NCBI GenBank assembly: GCA_964404605.1
Contig: CAYOKT010000111.1
Coordinates: 1-7,722 of the forward strand
Reading direction: 5' to 3'
DNA: 7,722 nucleotides
Origin: CAYOKT01 sp964404605
GTDB taxonomy: Bacteria; Electryoneota; Electryoneia; Electryoneales; Electryoneaceae
Both the position numbers and the translations under genes were made by a program. Positions within the stretch are counted from its first letter, which is position 1, and each line of letters starts with the position of its first letter. Below, in pieces: positions 1 to 5,970 of this stretch. The notes under the pieces were generated by a model. The model did no database searches, was not told the origin of the DNA, and saw only the letters and a list, made by a program, of their open reading frames with translations.

Positions 1-10
1 GGCTGGGTGG

Positions 11-30
11 CCCGGGACTTCAGTCCCGGG
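11..30. repeat. Near-perfect 20-bp GC palindrome
   Basis: CCCGGGACT (11-19) and AGTCCCGGG (22-30) are perfect inverted repeats around TC; as RNA this makes an 8-9 bp stem with a small loop. On the plus strand TTTCAT follows, so it could be a weak terminator for a gene left of the window, or one more palindromic intergenic repeat. The GGGACT...AGTCCC core resembles the CGGGAC...TCCCG hairpins at 237-253 and 7533-7547. Confidence 0.45.
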
Positions 31-87
31 TTTCATAAGGGTTTCTACGGCGCACGGTGTGTGGTCCCGCTGGCCTCAACGGCAGGG

Positions 88-160
88 TTTCTTGATTATA
101 GCCTTTTATGTTTTGTTATATCTTTTGTTTTACCATTTAACATCATAAAACCCCATCAAA
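88..160. other. AT-rich island in the left intergenic region
   Basis: Only 13 of the 60 bases from 91 to 150 are G or C, in sharp contrast to the rest of the window. The island has T-runs on the plus strand and is bracketed by an 8-bp inverted repeat (CAGGGTTT at 83-90, AAACCCTG at 158-165). I see no ORF of note in it. It is likely a promoter-bearing or easily melted spacer. Confidence 0.5.
95..100 (-). promoter_or_regulatory. Possible -10 element reading out of the left edge
   Basis: The minus strand reads a perfect TATAAT (100-95) in the AT-rich island. No good -35 is found 15-19 nt upstream and there is no extended -10 TG. It lies beyond the terminator-like hairpin of the peptidase gene, as expected of a promoter for a leftward gene outside the window. 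AT-rich DNA produces such hexamers by chance. Confidence 0.2.
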
Positions 161-183
161 CCCTGTCATCGGAGCTGACAGGG
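161..183 (-). terminator. Terminator-like hairpin downstream of the peptidase gene
   Basis: CCCTGTCA (161-168) and TGACAGGG (176-183) form a perfect 8-bp stem with a 7-nt loop, about 80 nt past the peptidase stop codon. On the minus strand the stem is followed by TTTGATGGGGTTTT, only a weak T-tract, so it may be an imperfect intrinsic terminator. Its right arm is shared with the dispersed repeat at 173-193. Confidence 0.35.
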
Positions 184-193
184 CCACCCTGCC
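173..193 (-). repeat. Dispersed repeat A, left copy (inverted orientation)
   Basis: Its reverse complement matches 7611-7630 at 20 of 20 bases (over 174-193) and 7705-7722 at 18 of 18 (over 173-190). The core is itself a dyad, CAGGG-NNN-CCCTG. It lies just outside the 3' end of the peptidase gene and forms one arm of the hairpin at 161-183. Confidence 0.75.
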
Positions 194-215
194 GGTCGCC
201 CGGGAGCGTCGTGCC

Positions 216-255
216 GCGGTGTAGCCGCAGGTGAAGCCGGGACAGCATCCCGGGA
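216..255 (+). repeat. Dispersed repeat B, left copy
   Basis: These 40 bases align in the same direction with 7512-7550 at about 32 of 40 positions with one gap. The best-kept part is CGGGAC[A/T]GCATCCCGGG, a short hairpin. The copy lies just downstream of the peptidase stop codon. Confidence 0.55.
237..253. other. Small GC hairpin just after the peptidase stop codon
   Basis: CCGGGA (237-242) and TCCCGG (248-253) form a 6-bp stem with a 5-nt loop, starting 8 nt beyond the stop codon on the minus strand. No T-run follows. It is the structured core of the repeat at 216-255, whose right-hand copy keeps the same hairpin (CGGGA, 5 nt, TCCCG at 7533-7547). Confidence 0.4.
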
Positions 256-261
256 GAGCAA

Positions 262-3200
262 CTACTTCACCAGCACCGCCTTGCGCGTCATGCTCACCCC
301 GCCGGCGGACCAGCGCACGAAGTACAGCCCGCTCGCCCACCGCGAAGCGTCGAGGCTCACGCTGTGGCGCCCCGGCGCCACCCGCCGCAGCGCTTCCCGC
401 GCCACCTCCCGCCCGAGGATGTTGAACACCACCAGCTCCACGTCCGCGGTGCGCGGCAGGGCGAAGTTCACCGACACCCGGGCGTTGAACGGGTTCGGGT
501 GCAGGCTCTCCAGCGCGAAGTCCGCGGGCAGCGGCGGCGCGCCCGGCCCCTCTCCGCCCACATCCACCGTGGAGACATGGGCGATGAACAGGTGCTCGGC
601 GACACGGTCTCCGTCATCGGCGCGGACGGTCACCGTGTCCACGCGCTCCTCGGGGAACACTACCGTCGCTTCGCCGGTGGACGAGATCAGCTCCCCCCGG
701 TACCACCACTCGAGGGTGACATCGTCCCCTTCCGGGTCGCTGACCGTGACGCCGAATTCGACCTCGCTGCCCGGCATGATCCAACCCACGCTCTGCGGGG
801 TGACGCTGTCGAAACGCGGCGCGTCGTTCAGCCCGCCGGTGGAAAACGCCGCCGTCGCCGTGGTCACATTCAACCGCGAGTCCGTGGCCCGGAAGGTCAA
901 CGTCGAGGACCCGGACCAGTCGTCCGTGGGGGTGAGAGTGACAACCCGTTCCGGGGAGATGCTCACCACGAGGGCGTCGTCGCCGTATACCCGCCAGGTG
1001 AGGTTTTCGGGGTCGTCATCGAGATCCTCGACGTAGGAATCGAGGTGCAGCGGGGCGAAGCTCTCCCCCGCCTCGATGGACTCGCCCGGCAGCCCGCGGA
1101 TCACCGGGGCAAAGCCGACCTCGTACTCGGGGAGGAAGAAGCGCACCGGAACCGTGACCCGTTGCCCCGACAGGCGCGAGGCGATCATCAACCGGGCGGA
1201 GTATTCGCCCGGTTCGAGCCCGGAAGCGCTCGCCGTCAGGGTCAGCTCCTCCGTTTCGCCCCCGGTCAGGCCGCCCTCCTCGCGGTCCGCCGTCAGCCAG
1301 GACACTCCCGGCACGATGTCCAGGGCGAGGCTGTCGGCGATCCAGTCCCCGGCGGTGAGGTTATAGGCGACCATCAGCCCGGTCAGTCCCGTCTCGTTCT
1401 GCACTCCCACCGTCGCGCTGGTCAGGGCGGGGTTCATGTCGAGATACCGCACCTCCGCGCCGCCGTCCGGGGTCAGCTTGAGTTGGAAGGTGTAGGGGCC
1501 GTCCTGGGTGAACAGCCGGTGCTGCACCTGCTCCCAGGTGATCAGCGCCGAGTCGGGCGTGGCGGAGAAGTACACCCCGCTGGCCGGGCTGTCCGCGCCG
1601 ATGTCGTCCCAGAAGGGGAAGATCGCCGCGCGGGGCGCGTAGGTCCGGGGAAGCTGGGTGTTCGTGCCCAGGTTCGTGTTCGGCGGGTGGAGAAAGCTGA
1701 CGAAGCCCGCCTCGCAGATCCACAGCGAGGTATATTCCGCCCCGTAAAAGGGGAAGGCGAAGGGCAGTTCGATCTCGCCGGAGACACGGACACCCTCGCC
1801 CGGCAGGTCCACCTCGTCCCCCGGCGTGGCGTTGTCGCGGAAGACGAAGGTGGGCCCGAAGGGACTGCGCGAGTCGTACCAGCGCACCCCGGCTTCGTCC
1901 GGCCCGCCCTCCGCGCCGAGATCGGCGGAGGTGCTTATCGCGGTGATTCGGGCCTCATCGCCGAGCGCCGAGGCGTGGCCGTCCAGCCGCACGTAGTACC
2001 GCAGTCCGCGGTCGCCCGTGTTGGCGAGATGGACCATCGCCTGGCCCGAGCCGCCCGGCGCGCTGTTCATCTCCACCACCGGCGGGGTCAGGTGGAGGTC
2101 CGGCTGTGAACCCGACCCGGACTGCCCCGCGGCGATGCGCAGCACCCGGCCGTCCCCCACCCCGGCGGCGGTGACGGGGTTGGTATTGGAAAACTCGTAC
2201 TGCAGCCCCTCGCGGCCGTCCGGGCTGGTGATCCCCACCGTGAGGTAGTTCTCCTCGATGTCCTGGTTCCAGATGCGGTCGTACACCAGGTCGATCATCC
2301 CCAACCCGCCGGGCGCGCCGTACTGCACCGGGTCATACAGCTTCGCCTGGAACCGCATGGAATGTTGCTGACTGTAATCCTCGGCGTGGAGCACGTTGTA
2401 CCATTCGATGGTGAACACGCCCTCGTCCGGGTCGTAATAGGTGAAGATGCCGCTGTTGAAGGTGCGCAGCACGAGGTCATCCCACAGCACGCAGACCGCT
2501 GCGGACGGGGTCAACGGTCCGGGGAGAGGACGGTTGCGGAAGAAGAACATGTCGGTCGCCCCGAAGGAGAACCACCCGTTCGAACAGATCGAGACCTCGT
2601 CGTAGGCATCATCCCAGTAGGGAAAATCGAAGGGGAGGTCCACGGTGACGACATCGTCCATGTTGTTCCCGAAATCCGTAAGGCCGACATTCGTCCCCGT
2701 CGCGGCGATGGACTCGAAGGTGACGCCGGTCGGGGCGAGGTCGTAATCGGTGTCGATGTCCTCGTAGATGTAATAGCCCGGCCCCGCGGGCCCGGTGGGC
2801 ACGTTGACACTCACCCCGTCCGCGGCGAGCGAAAGCTCCCTCGTCTGCACCGCGCCGTCCGCCGTGGTCAACCTCAGGGTCAGGGGCACTTCCCGCCCCG
2901 GGTAGGCGTCCCCGTCCAGCGAGAGGACGAACGGGTCGTCGCTCTGGCGGGAGTCCCCGGCGCCGAGACCGGTCCAGCTCGCCTGCGCGTCGGTGAGGGT
3001 GACCATCGGATCGGCGGTCGTCAACAGCCCGCTCACCGTGCCCGCGGCGAGAACGGTGTTGTCGTTGGCGAGGGTGATGGTGAGTTCCCGCGTGGTTCCG
3101 GGCAGCCAGTCCCCGTCGAACGACAGGTTCTCCACGCGCAGCCGCGGGGCGCGCACGCCGGCGAAGTTCACCCCGTGGGTCTCCTCCTCGTCCCCGGAGC

Positions 3201-5544
3201 GCAGGGTGAAGAGAAGCGTGACCGGCTCCCCGTCCTCGAGGGTGTCGGCGAGACGGATACGCGGCACCGACAGGCCGGCCGTGTCGCCCTCCGCGAGGGT
3301 TCCCAACACCTCGCGCGAGGTCACCACCTCCCCGCCGCCGTCAGGCAGCGAAACCGTCACCTCGAGGTCGTCGAAGTCCGCCCCCTGGGCCATGAAGCGC
3401 GCCCTCGGCAGGGCCAGCTCGCCGGGGTTGAGGAAGCCGTCCCCGTCGGTCGCCGGGTCGGAGGCATCCTCGAGCATCACGAAGTCGTCGAGCAGCACGC
3501 CCGCGTCGCTGGTGGCGCCCAGGTCCGCCATGTAGGGCGCCACATCGGGCCGGGAGACCGTCACCTCCACTTCGGCGGCGGTCACCGGTTGAGGGAACAG
3601 GATGTCGGCGTCGCCGTCCTCCCGGGTCACCGCCTGCGCGAGCAGGCTGTCCCCGCCGCTGGTGAGGACGACATGCGCCCCCGCGACCGGGTCGCCGAAC
3701 TCGTCGAGCACGTTGACCGGCATGTGGGTCGCCCCGGCGGGCAGGGCCGCCGGGTGGGTCACCTGCAGCGTACGCGGCACCTCGGCGCGCACCTCGAGGG
3801 CCGGGTCCCCGAGGATGTTGTAGGTGTGGAAGTAGAACCAGACGCTCTCCTGGTTGCTCCCGCCCGGGTTCCACAGGTTCGGGTAGTTCCGGTAGAGCCG
3901 CATCTTCGAGAACAGCAGGAGCTGCCCGGTGGTCCGCAGCCCCTCGTCGAACAGCCCCTCGTACCAGGCGCCGTCGAGCAGGTTGTTCCAGCGGGTGTGG
4001 GTGTCGATTTCACTCGGTCCGATGAAAGCCACCGCCCCCTTGAGGTTGTTCGGCGACCCCATGCGCACCCACACCTCCCCGAAGCAGGGGTCCGAGTCGA
4101 GCTCGTCGAACGCCCCCCCGCCGCAAACCATGCTGGTGATCACCGGCAGGTTATCCTCGTTGGTCAGGCTCGCTACGAGCCCGCTGTCGAAGTAGGGCCC
4201 CGACCATGAGTCGTGCGAGCCGAACCCGCGGTAGCTGACCCAGGAGAGCCCCTGGTTGATCGGCTGGGAGATCGAACCCGGTCCCGGGTCGTAATCCCAT
4301 GTCATGTAGGATTCGTACACCTGGGTGTAGCCGTTTTCGAGCAGTTTGTGACGCACCCACATTTGGGTCAGACGCGTGGAGATCGCCCAGCCCTCGTTGG
4401 CGATCACCAGGGCGCGGCGGAAACGCTGCACATCGCCGACCAGGGGCGTACTCTCGTACTGCACGGTCTTGTTCACCATCGTGAGCACGTCCGTGTTCGT
4501 GTCAGCGGAAAAGCGCCCGATGAAATAGCGCGGGAGAACGTTCGCGTACGAGTTCCCCGCGGCCAGGTCGTAGGTGTACTTTTGGTCGGTGGCAATCAGC
4601 GGGTCATAGGGGTTCGGCACACCGGGATCGATATAATAGGTGGAGATGTTCGCCGGGTTGTCGATGTCCCCGACGAGGAGCACGTAGTCCAGCGGCGGGT
4701 CGATGTTCTCGTATACGTCCTCGATGTAATCGTGCAGATCGGTCGTGCTGGTCCCGGTCTCATCGGTGGTCGCCACGATGACATTGTAGCCGGTGCGTGT
4801 CCGCCACTCGACCAGCCCCTCGATCATCGAGGTCCACTGCTGGGGGGTGATGATCAGGTAGCTGCCGCGGAGCGCCTCCTGCCCGTCGAGGATCATATCC
4901 GCCCCGACCACCAGCGAGGTGTAGAGGGGGAGCAGCGCTTCGCTCACCCCGGGGGGGTCGTAACCGTCCTGCCCGGAGGAGGGGGTGTAGACCAGCTCCA
5001 CCTCGAAGCGCCGCGCCACCTGCACCCGCCGCCCGTCGGGGCTCACCCGCACCGGCCGCAGGGTGACCGGCGCGATGCGCAGGTCGCGCCAGCGCCCGGT
5101 GGTCCCGACCACGACCGGCTCCCCGCCGAGGCGCGCCGCGGCGGCGAACGCCTCGTCGCTGCGGCGTGCATCGCCGTCAGGACCGGAATCGTGGGCGAGA
5201 AGATGCGCCCCGGCTTCCTCCCACTCGACCCGCACCTCCCCGAGACCGAGGTCCATGCCCGCGGGAACCGCGATCAGGCGCTGGATCACCGGCAGGCGGG
5301 GACCCCCGGTGAGACCGAGTTCGCCCTCGCCCGGGATGAGGGGCGCCCGGCTGCCGTCCTCCTGCTCCTGCCAGGTGAGTTCCAGCGCATCGAGGGTGAG
5401 GGTCAGCCCGCCGGGGTGCCGTAAGACGGTGATCGCCGCCCCGTCACCCGGCGAGTGGGGTATGGTGGCCAGAGGCGCCGCCCCGGCCGCTCCGAGGTGC
5501 GTAAGCAGACAGCCTGCCGTGGCGAGCAGCAGTGCAGGTCGCAT
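262..5544 (-). CDS. Secreted gingipain-like C25-family (putative) cysteine peptidase with Ig-like modules and type IX sorting domain
   Basis: This 1760-aa exported protein resembles gingipain-type (C25) endopeptidases. Residues 1-23 are a signal peptide (hydrophobic LLLATAGCLL core, cleavage near AGA/AP). Residues 24-225 are a prodomain-like region containing GGPRLPVIQ. The C25 domain is about 228-590: acidic E384 (ANEG), SYRGFGSH at 437-444, catalytic-type C474 (MVCGGG), C487 (DPCFGE), H516, and YNILGDP at 575-581. The canonical GHG histidine is Phe441. Next come a gingipain-type Ig domain (591-680), CARDB-like domains (684-910) opening with a calcium-type DGDGxxNPGE loop, two related beta-sandwich modules (922-1137, 1220-1411), a BACON-like segment (1412-1473), cadherin-like and PKD-like Ig domains (1478-1570, 1573-1660), and a type A sorting domain (1676-1760: HPNPFN, GLYFVRW, terminal VLVK). 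I chose the ATG at 5544 because GGGAG lies 6 nt upstream and the signal peptide begins there; in-frame starts at 5568 (ATG) and 5592 (GTG) lack a clear SD. The family is clear; activity is uncertain. A PorU-like sortase is a less likely alternative. Confidence 0.9.
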   Translation of the reverse strand: MRPALLLATAGCLLTHLGAAGAAPLATIPHSPGDGAAITVLRHPGGLTLTLDALELTWQEQEDGSRAPLIPGEGELGLTGGPRLPVIQRLIAVPAGMDLGLGEVRVEWEEAGAHLLAHDSGPDGDARRSDEAFAAAARLGGEPVVVGTTGRWRDLRIAPVTLRPVRVSPDGRRVQVARRFEVELVYTPSSGQDGYDPPGVSEALLPLYTSLVVGADMILDGQEALRGSYLIITPQQWTSMIEGLVEWRTRTGYNVIVATTDETGTSTTDLHDYIEDVYENIDPPLDYVLLVGDIDNPANISTYYIDPGVPNPYDPLIATDQKYTYDLAAGNSYANVLPRYFIGRFSADTNTDVLTMVNKTVQYESTPLVGDVQRFRRALVIANEGWAISTRLTQMWVRHKLLENGYTQVYESYMTWDYDPGPGSISQPINQGLSWVSYRGFGSHDSWSGPYFDSGLVASLTNEDNLPVITSMVCGGGAFDELDSDPCFGEVWVRMGSPNNLKGAVAFIGPSEIDTHTRWNNLLDGAWYEGLFDEGLRTTGQLLLFSKMRLYRNYPNLWNPGGSNQESVWFYFHTYNILGDPALEVRAEVPRTLQVTHPAALPAGATHMPVNVLDEFGDPVAGAHVVLTSGGDSLLAQAVTREDGDADILFPQPVTAAEVEVTVSRPDVAPYMADLGATSDAGVLLDDFVMLEDASDPATDGDGFLNPGELALPRARFMAQGADFDDLEVTVSLPDGGGEVVTSREVLGTLAEGDTAGLSVPRIRLADTLEDGEPVTLLFTLRSGDEEETHGVNFAGVRAPRLRVENLSFDGDWLPGTTRELTITLANDNTVLAAGTVSGLLTTADPMVTLTDAQASWTGLGAGDSRQSDDPFVLSLDGDAYPGREVPLTLRLTTADGAVQTRELSLAADGVSVNVPTGPAGPGYYIYEDIDTDYDLAPTGVTFESIAATGTNVGLTDFGNNMDDVVTVDLPFDFPYWDDAYDEVSICSNGWFSFGATDMFFFRNRPLPGPLTPSAAVCVLWDDLVLRTFNSGIFTYYDPDEGVFTIEWYNVLHAEDYSQQHSMRFQAKLYDPVQYGAPGGLGMIDLVYDRIWNQDIEENYLTVGITSPDGREGLQYEFSNTNPVTAAGVGDGRVLRIAAGQSGSGSQPDLHLTPPVVEMNSAPGGSGQAMVHLANTGDRGLRYYVRLDGHASALGDEARITAISTSADLGAEGGPDEAGVRWYDSRSPFGPTFVFRDNATPGDEVDLPGEGVRVSGEIELPFAFPFYGAEYTSLWICEAGFVSFLHPPNTNLGTNTQLPRTYAPRAAIFPFWDDIGADSPASGVYFSATPDSALITWEQVQHRLFTQDGPYTFQLKLTPDGGAEVRYLDMNPALTSATVGVQNETGLTGLMVAYNLTAGDWIADSLALDIVPGVSWLTADREEGGLTGGETEELTLTASASGLEPGEYSARLMIASRLSGQRVTVPVRFFLPEYEVGFAPVIRGLPGESIEAGESFAPLHLDSYVEDLDDDPENLTWRVYGDDALVVSISPERVVTLTPTDDWSGSSTLTFRATDSRLNVTTATAAFSTGGLNDAPRFDSVTPQSVGWIMPGSEVEFGVTVSDPEGDDVTLEWWYRGELISSTGEATVVFPEERVDTVTVRADDGDRVAEHLFIAHVSTVDVGGEGPGAPPLPADFALESLHPNPFNARVSVNFALPRTADVELVVFNILGREVAREALRRVAPGRHSVSLDASRWASGLYFVRWSAGGVSMTRKAVLVK

Positions 5545-5550
5545 GATGGT

Positions 5551-5555
5551 CTCCC
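5551..5555 (-). promoter_or_regulatory. Shine-Dalgarno site deciding the peptidase start
   Basis: GGGAG on the minus strand lies 6 nt before the ATG at 5544, a normal spacing. The upstream in-frame ATG (5568) and GTG (5592) lack a comparable site. The site therefore supports the shorter protein, whose first residues form the signal peptide. Confidence 0.6.
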
Positions 5556-5647
5556 GTGTCGGACTCATGGCCAACCGTGCAGGAAGAGCCACCCCCGCCG
5601 ACGGTGCCCGTACCCTGATCCCGCCGGGATTACTTCCTGCATTTCCC

Positions 5648-5666
5648 TACAGTTTGCTAAACTATA
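5648..5666. promoter_or_regulatory. Operator-like dyad over the peptidase -10 and start point
   Basis: The core AGTTT-GCT-AAACT (5651-5663) is a perfect 5-bp dyad with a 3-nt centre. Extending it to TAcAGTTT-GCT-AAACTaTA gives 7 of 8 matching positions per arm. It overlaps the proposed -10 and the expected start point of the leftward promoter, where a bound repressor would block transcription. No regulator gene is visible in the window. Short AT-rich dyads can arise by chance. Confidence 0.3.
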
Positions 5667-5688
5667 CTCTGGAACGGGGGCCTGCCAA
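5661..5688 (-). promoter_or_regulatory. Sigma70-type promoter for the C25 peptidase gene
   Basis: Read on the minus strand, TTGGCA (5688-5683) and TATAGT (5666-5661) are separated by 16 bases. Each hexamer matches the sigma70 consensus at 5 of 6 positions. Transcription would start near 5654, giving a leader of about 110 nt before the ATG at 5544. This AT-richer patch stands out in an otherwise very GC-rich intergenic region. The organism's own sigma consensus is unknown. On the plus strand the same patch reads TATACT (5663-5668), but I see no good -35 at the right distance for a rightward promoter. Confidence 0.5.
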
Positions 5689-5740
5689 GGATGGTTCCAC
5701 AGTTGGTACAACAGGGGAGAGGGCGCGGCCCACGATTCGC

Positions 5741-5780
5741 CGGCGGGCGGAGCGCCTCATGGACAGCGCTCCGTCTGCCG
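5741..5780 (+). promoter_or_regulatory. Strong 15-bp leader hairpin upstream of the TPR gene
   Basis: Bases 5741-5755 pair with 5766-5780 around the 10-nt loop CTCATGGACA. Thirteen pairs are Watson-Crick. The other two (5745/5776 and 5747/5774) are G-U in the plus-strand RNA but would be C-A mismatches in the minus-strand RNA. No T-run follows, so it is not a standard intrinsic terminator. The loop holds an ATG (5759-5761), and the stem holds a GGAG 6 nt before it. Confidence 0.5.
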
Positions 5781-5962
5781 ATGAGACGAACAGGGGTACC
5801 CGGCCGGGGAGAGGAGAAACTCCGCGGAGCGGCAATTCCGGTGGTCCGGCCGAAGCCGCCCGGAGTATGTTGCAGACGTCATCCGCCCCGCCGCCATGTG
5901 CCGCCGGAGACCGCCCGGCGGAGTCCCCCGCGGATGGCGAGTTCCGCCGGAAAGGAGTGTAA
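5759..5962 (+). CDS. Doubtful 67-codon upstream ORF in the TPR leader
   Basis: An ATG in the loop of the 5741-5780 hairpin, with GGAG 6 nt upstream, opens a 67-codon frame ending in TAA at 5962, 8 nt before the TPR start codon. The predicted product is rich in Ser, Pro, Gly, Ala and Arg, with no recognisable domain, signal peptide or membrane segment. By hand count about 70% of its codons end in G or C, lower than the two real genes appear to be. It may be non-coding leader that happens to be open, or an upstream ORF whose translation affects TPR expression. I lean towards non-coding. Confidence 0.15.
   Translation: MDSAPSADETNRGTRPGRGETPRSGNSGGPAEAARSMLQTSSAPPPCAAGDRPAESPADGEFRRKGV
5901..5921 (+). 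promoter_or_regulatory. 7-bp GC hairpin in the TPR leader
   Basis: CCGCCGG (5901-5907) and CCGGCGG (5915-5921) are perfect inverted repeats around a 7-nt loop, about 50 nt upstream of the TPR start. No T-run follows. With the 5741-5780 hairpin it makes the 5' leader highly structured. A 7-bp GC match is not rare at this base composition. Confidence 0.3.
5951..5957 (+). promoter_or_regulatory. Shine-Dalgarno site of the TPR gene, with long spacing
   Basis: AAAGGAG is a strong match, but 13 nt separate it from the ATG at 5971, longer than usual. No in-frame alternative start lies at a better distance. The site falls within the last codons of the doubtful upstream ORF ending at 5962, and its 5' end overlaps the 3' arm of a small hairpin (TTCC-GCC-GGAA, 5942-5952). 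Confidence 0.5.
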
Positions 5963-5970
5963 GCGCCCGC

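Larger units (their letters stand above)
5545..5970. other. Divergent intergenic region between the peptidase and TPR genes
   Basis: These 426 bases hold the control regions of both genes. The peptidase side (5545-5690) has the SD, a leader of about 110 nt, the AT-richer promoter patch and a dyad. The TPR side (5690-5970) is GC-rich with several inverted repeats and no convincing sigma70 promoter. The rightward promoter may be a type I cannot recognise. I see no tRNA or known riboswitch. Confidence 0.6.

Noticed and set aside
7..234. 75-aa plus-strand open frame in the left flank
   Set aside because: It runs through a palindrome, an AT-rich island and dispersed repeats, with no domain and no plausible coding pattern.
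364..5424. Long plus-strand open frames (364-2109, 2362-4209, 4213-5424) opposite the peptidase gene, all in one frame
   Set aside because: They lie codon-on-codon antisense to the real gene. High-GC genes rarely use TTA, CTA and TCA, so the opposite frame rarely shows stops. The products are Arg/Gly/Val/His-rich with no domain, and the minus-strand frame has clear families throughout.
5509..5544. Lipoprotein signal (TAGC at residues 9-12) in the peptidase signal peptide
   Set aside because: The -3 residue is Thr, the preceding hydrophobic part is short, and the hydrophobic segment continues past the Cys to a good AGA/AP signal peptidase I site. A C-terminal sorting domain also fits a non-lipidated secreted protein better.
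5063..5962. 299-aa plus-strand open frame overlapping the 5' end of the peptidase gene and the intergenic region
   Set aside because: Most of it is a shadow of the peptidase gene, with Arg/Pro/Ser-rich composition and no domain. Only its last 67 codons lie outside the gene, and these are listed as a doubtful ORF.
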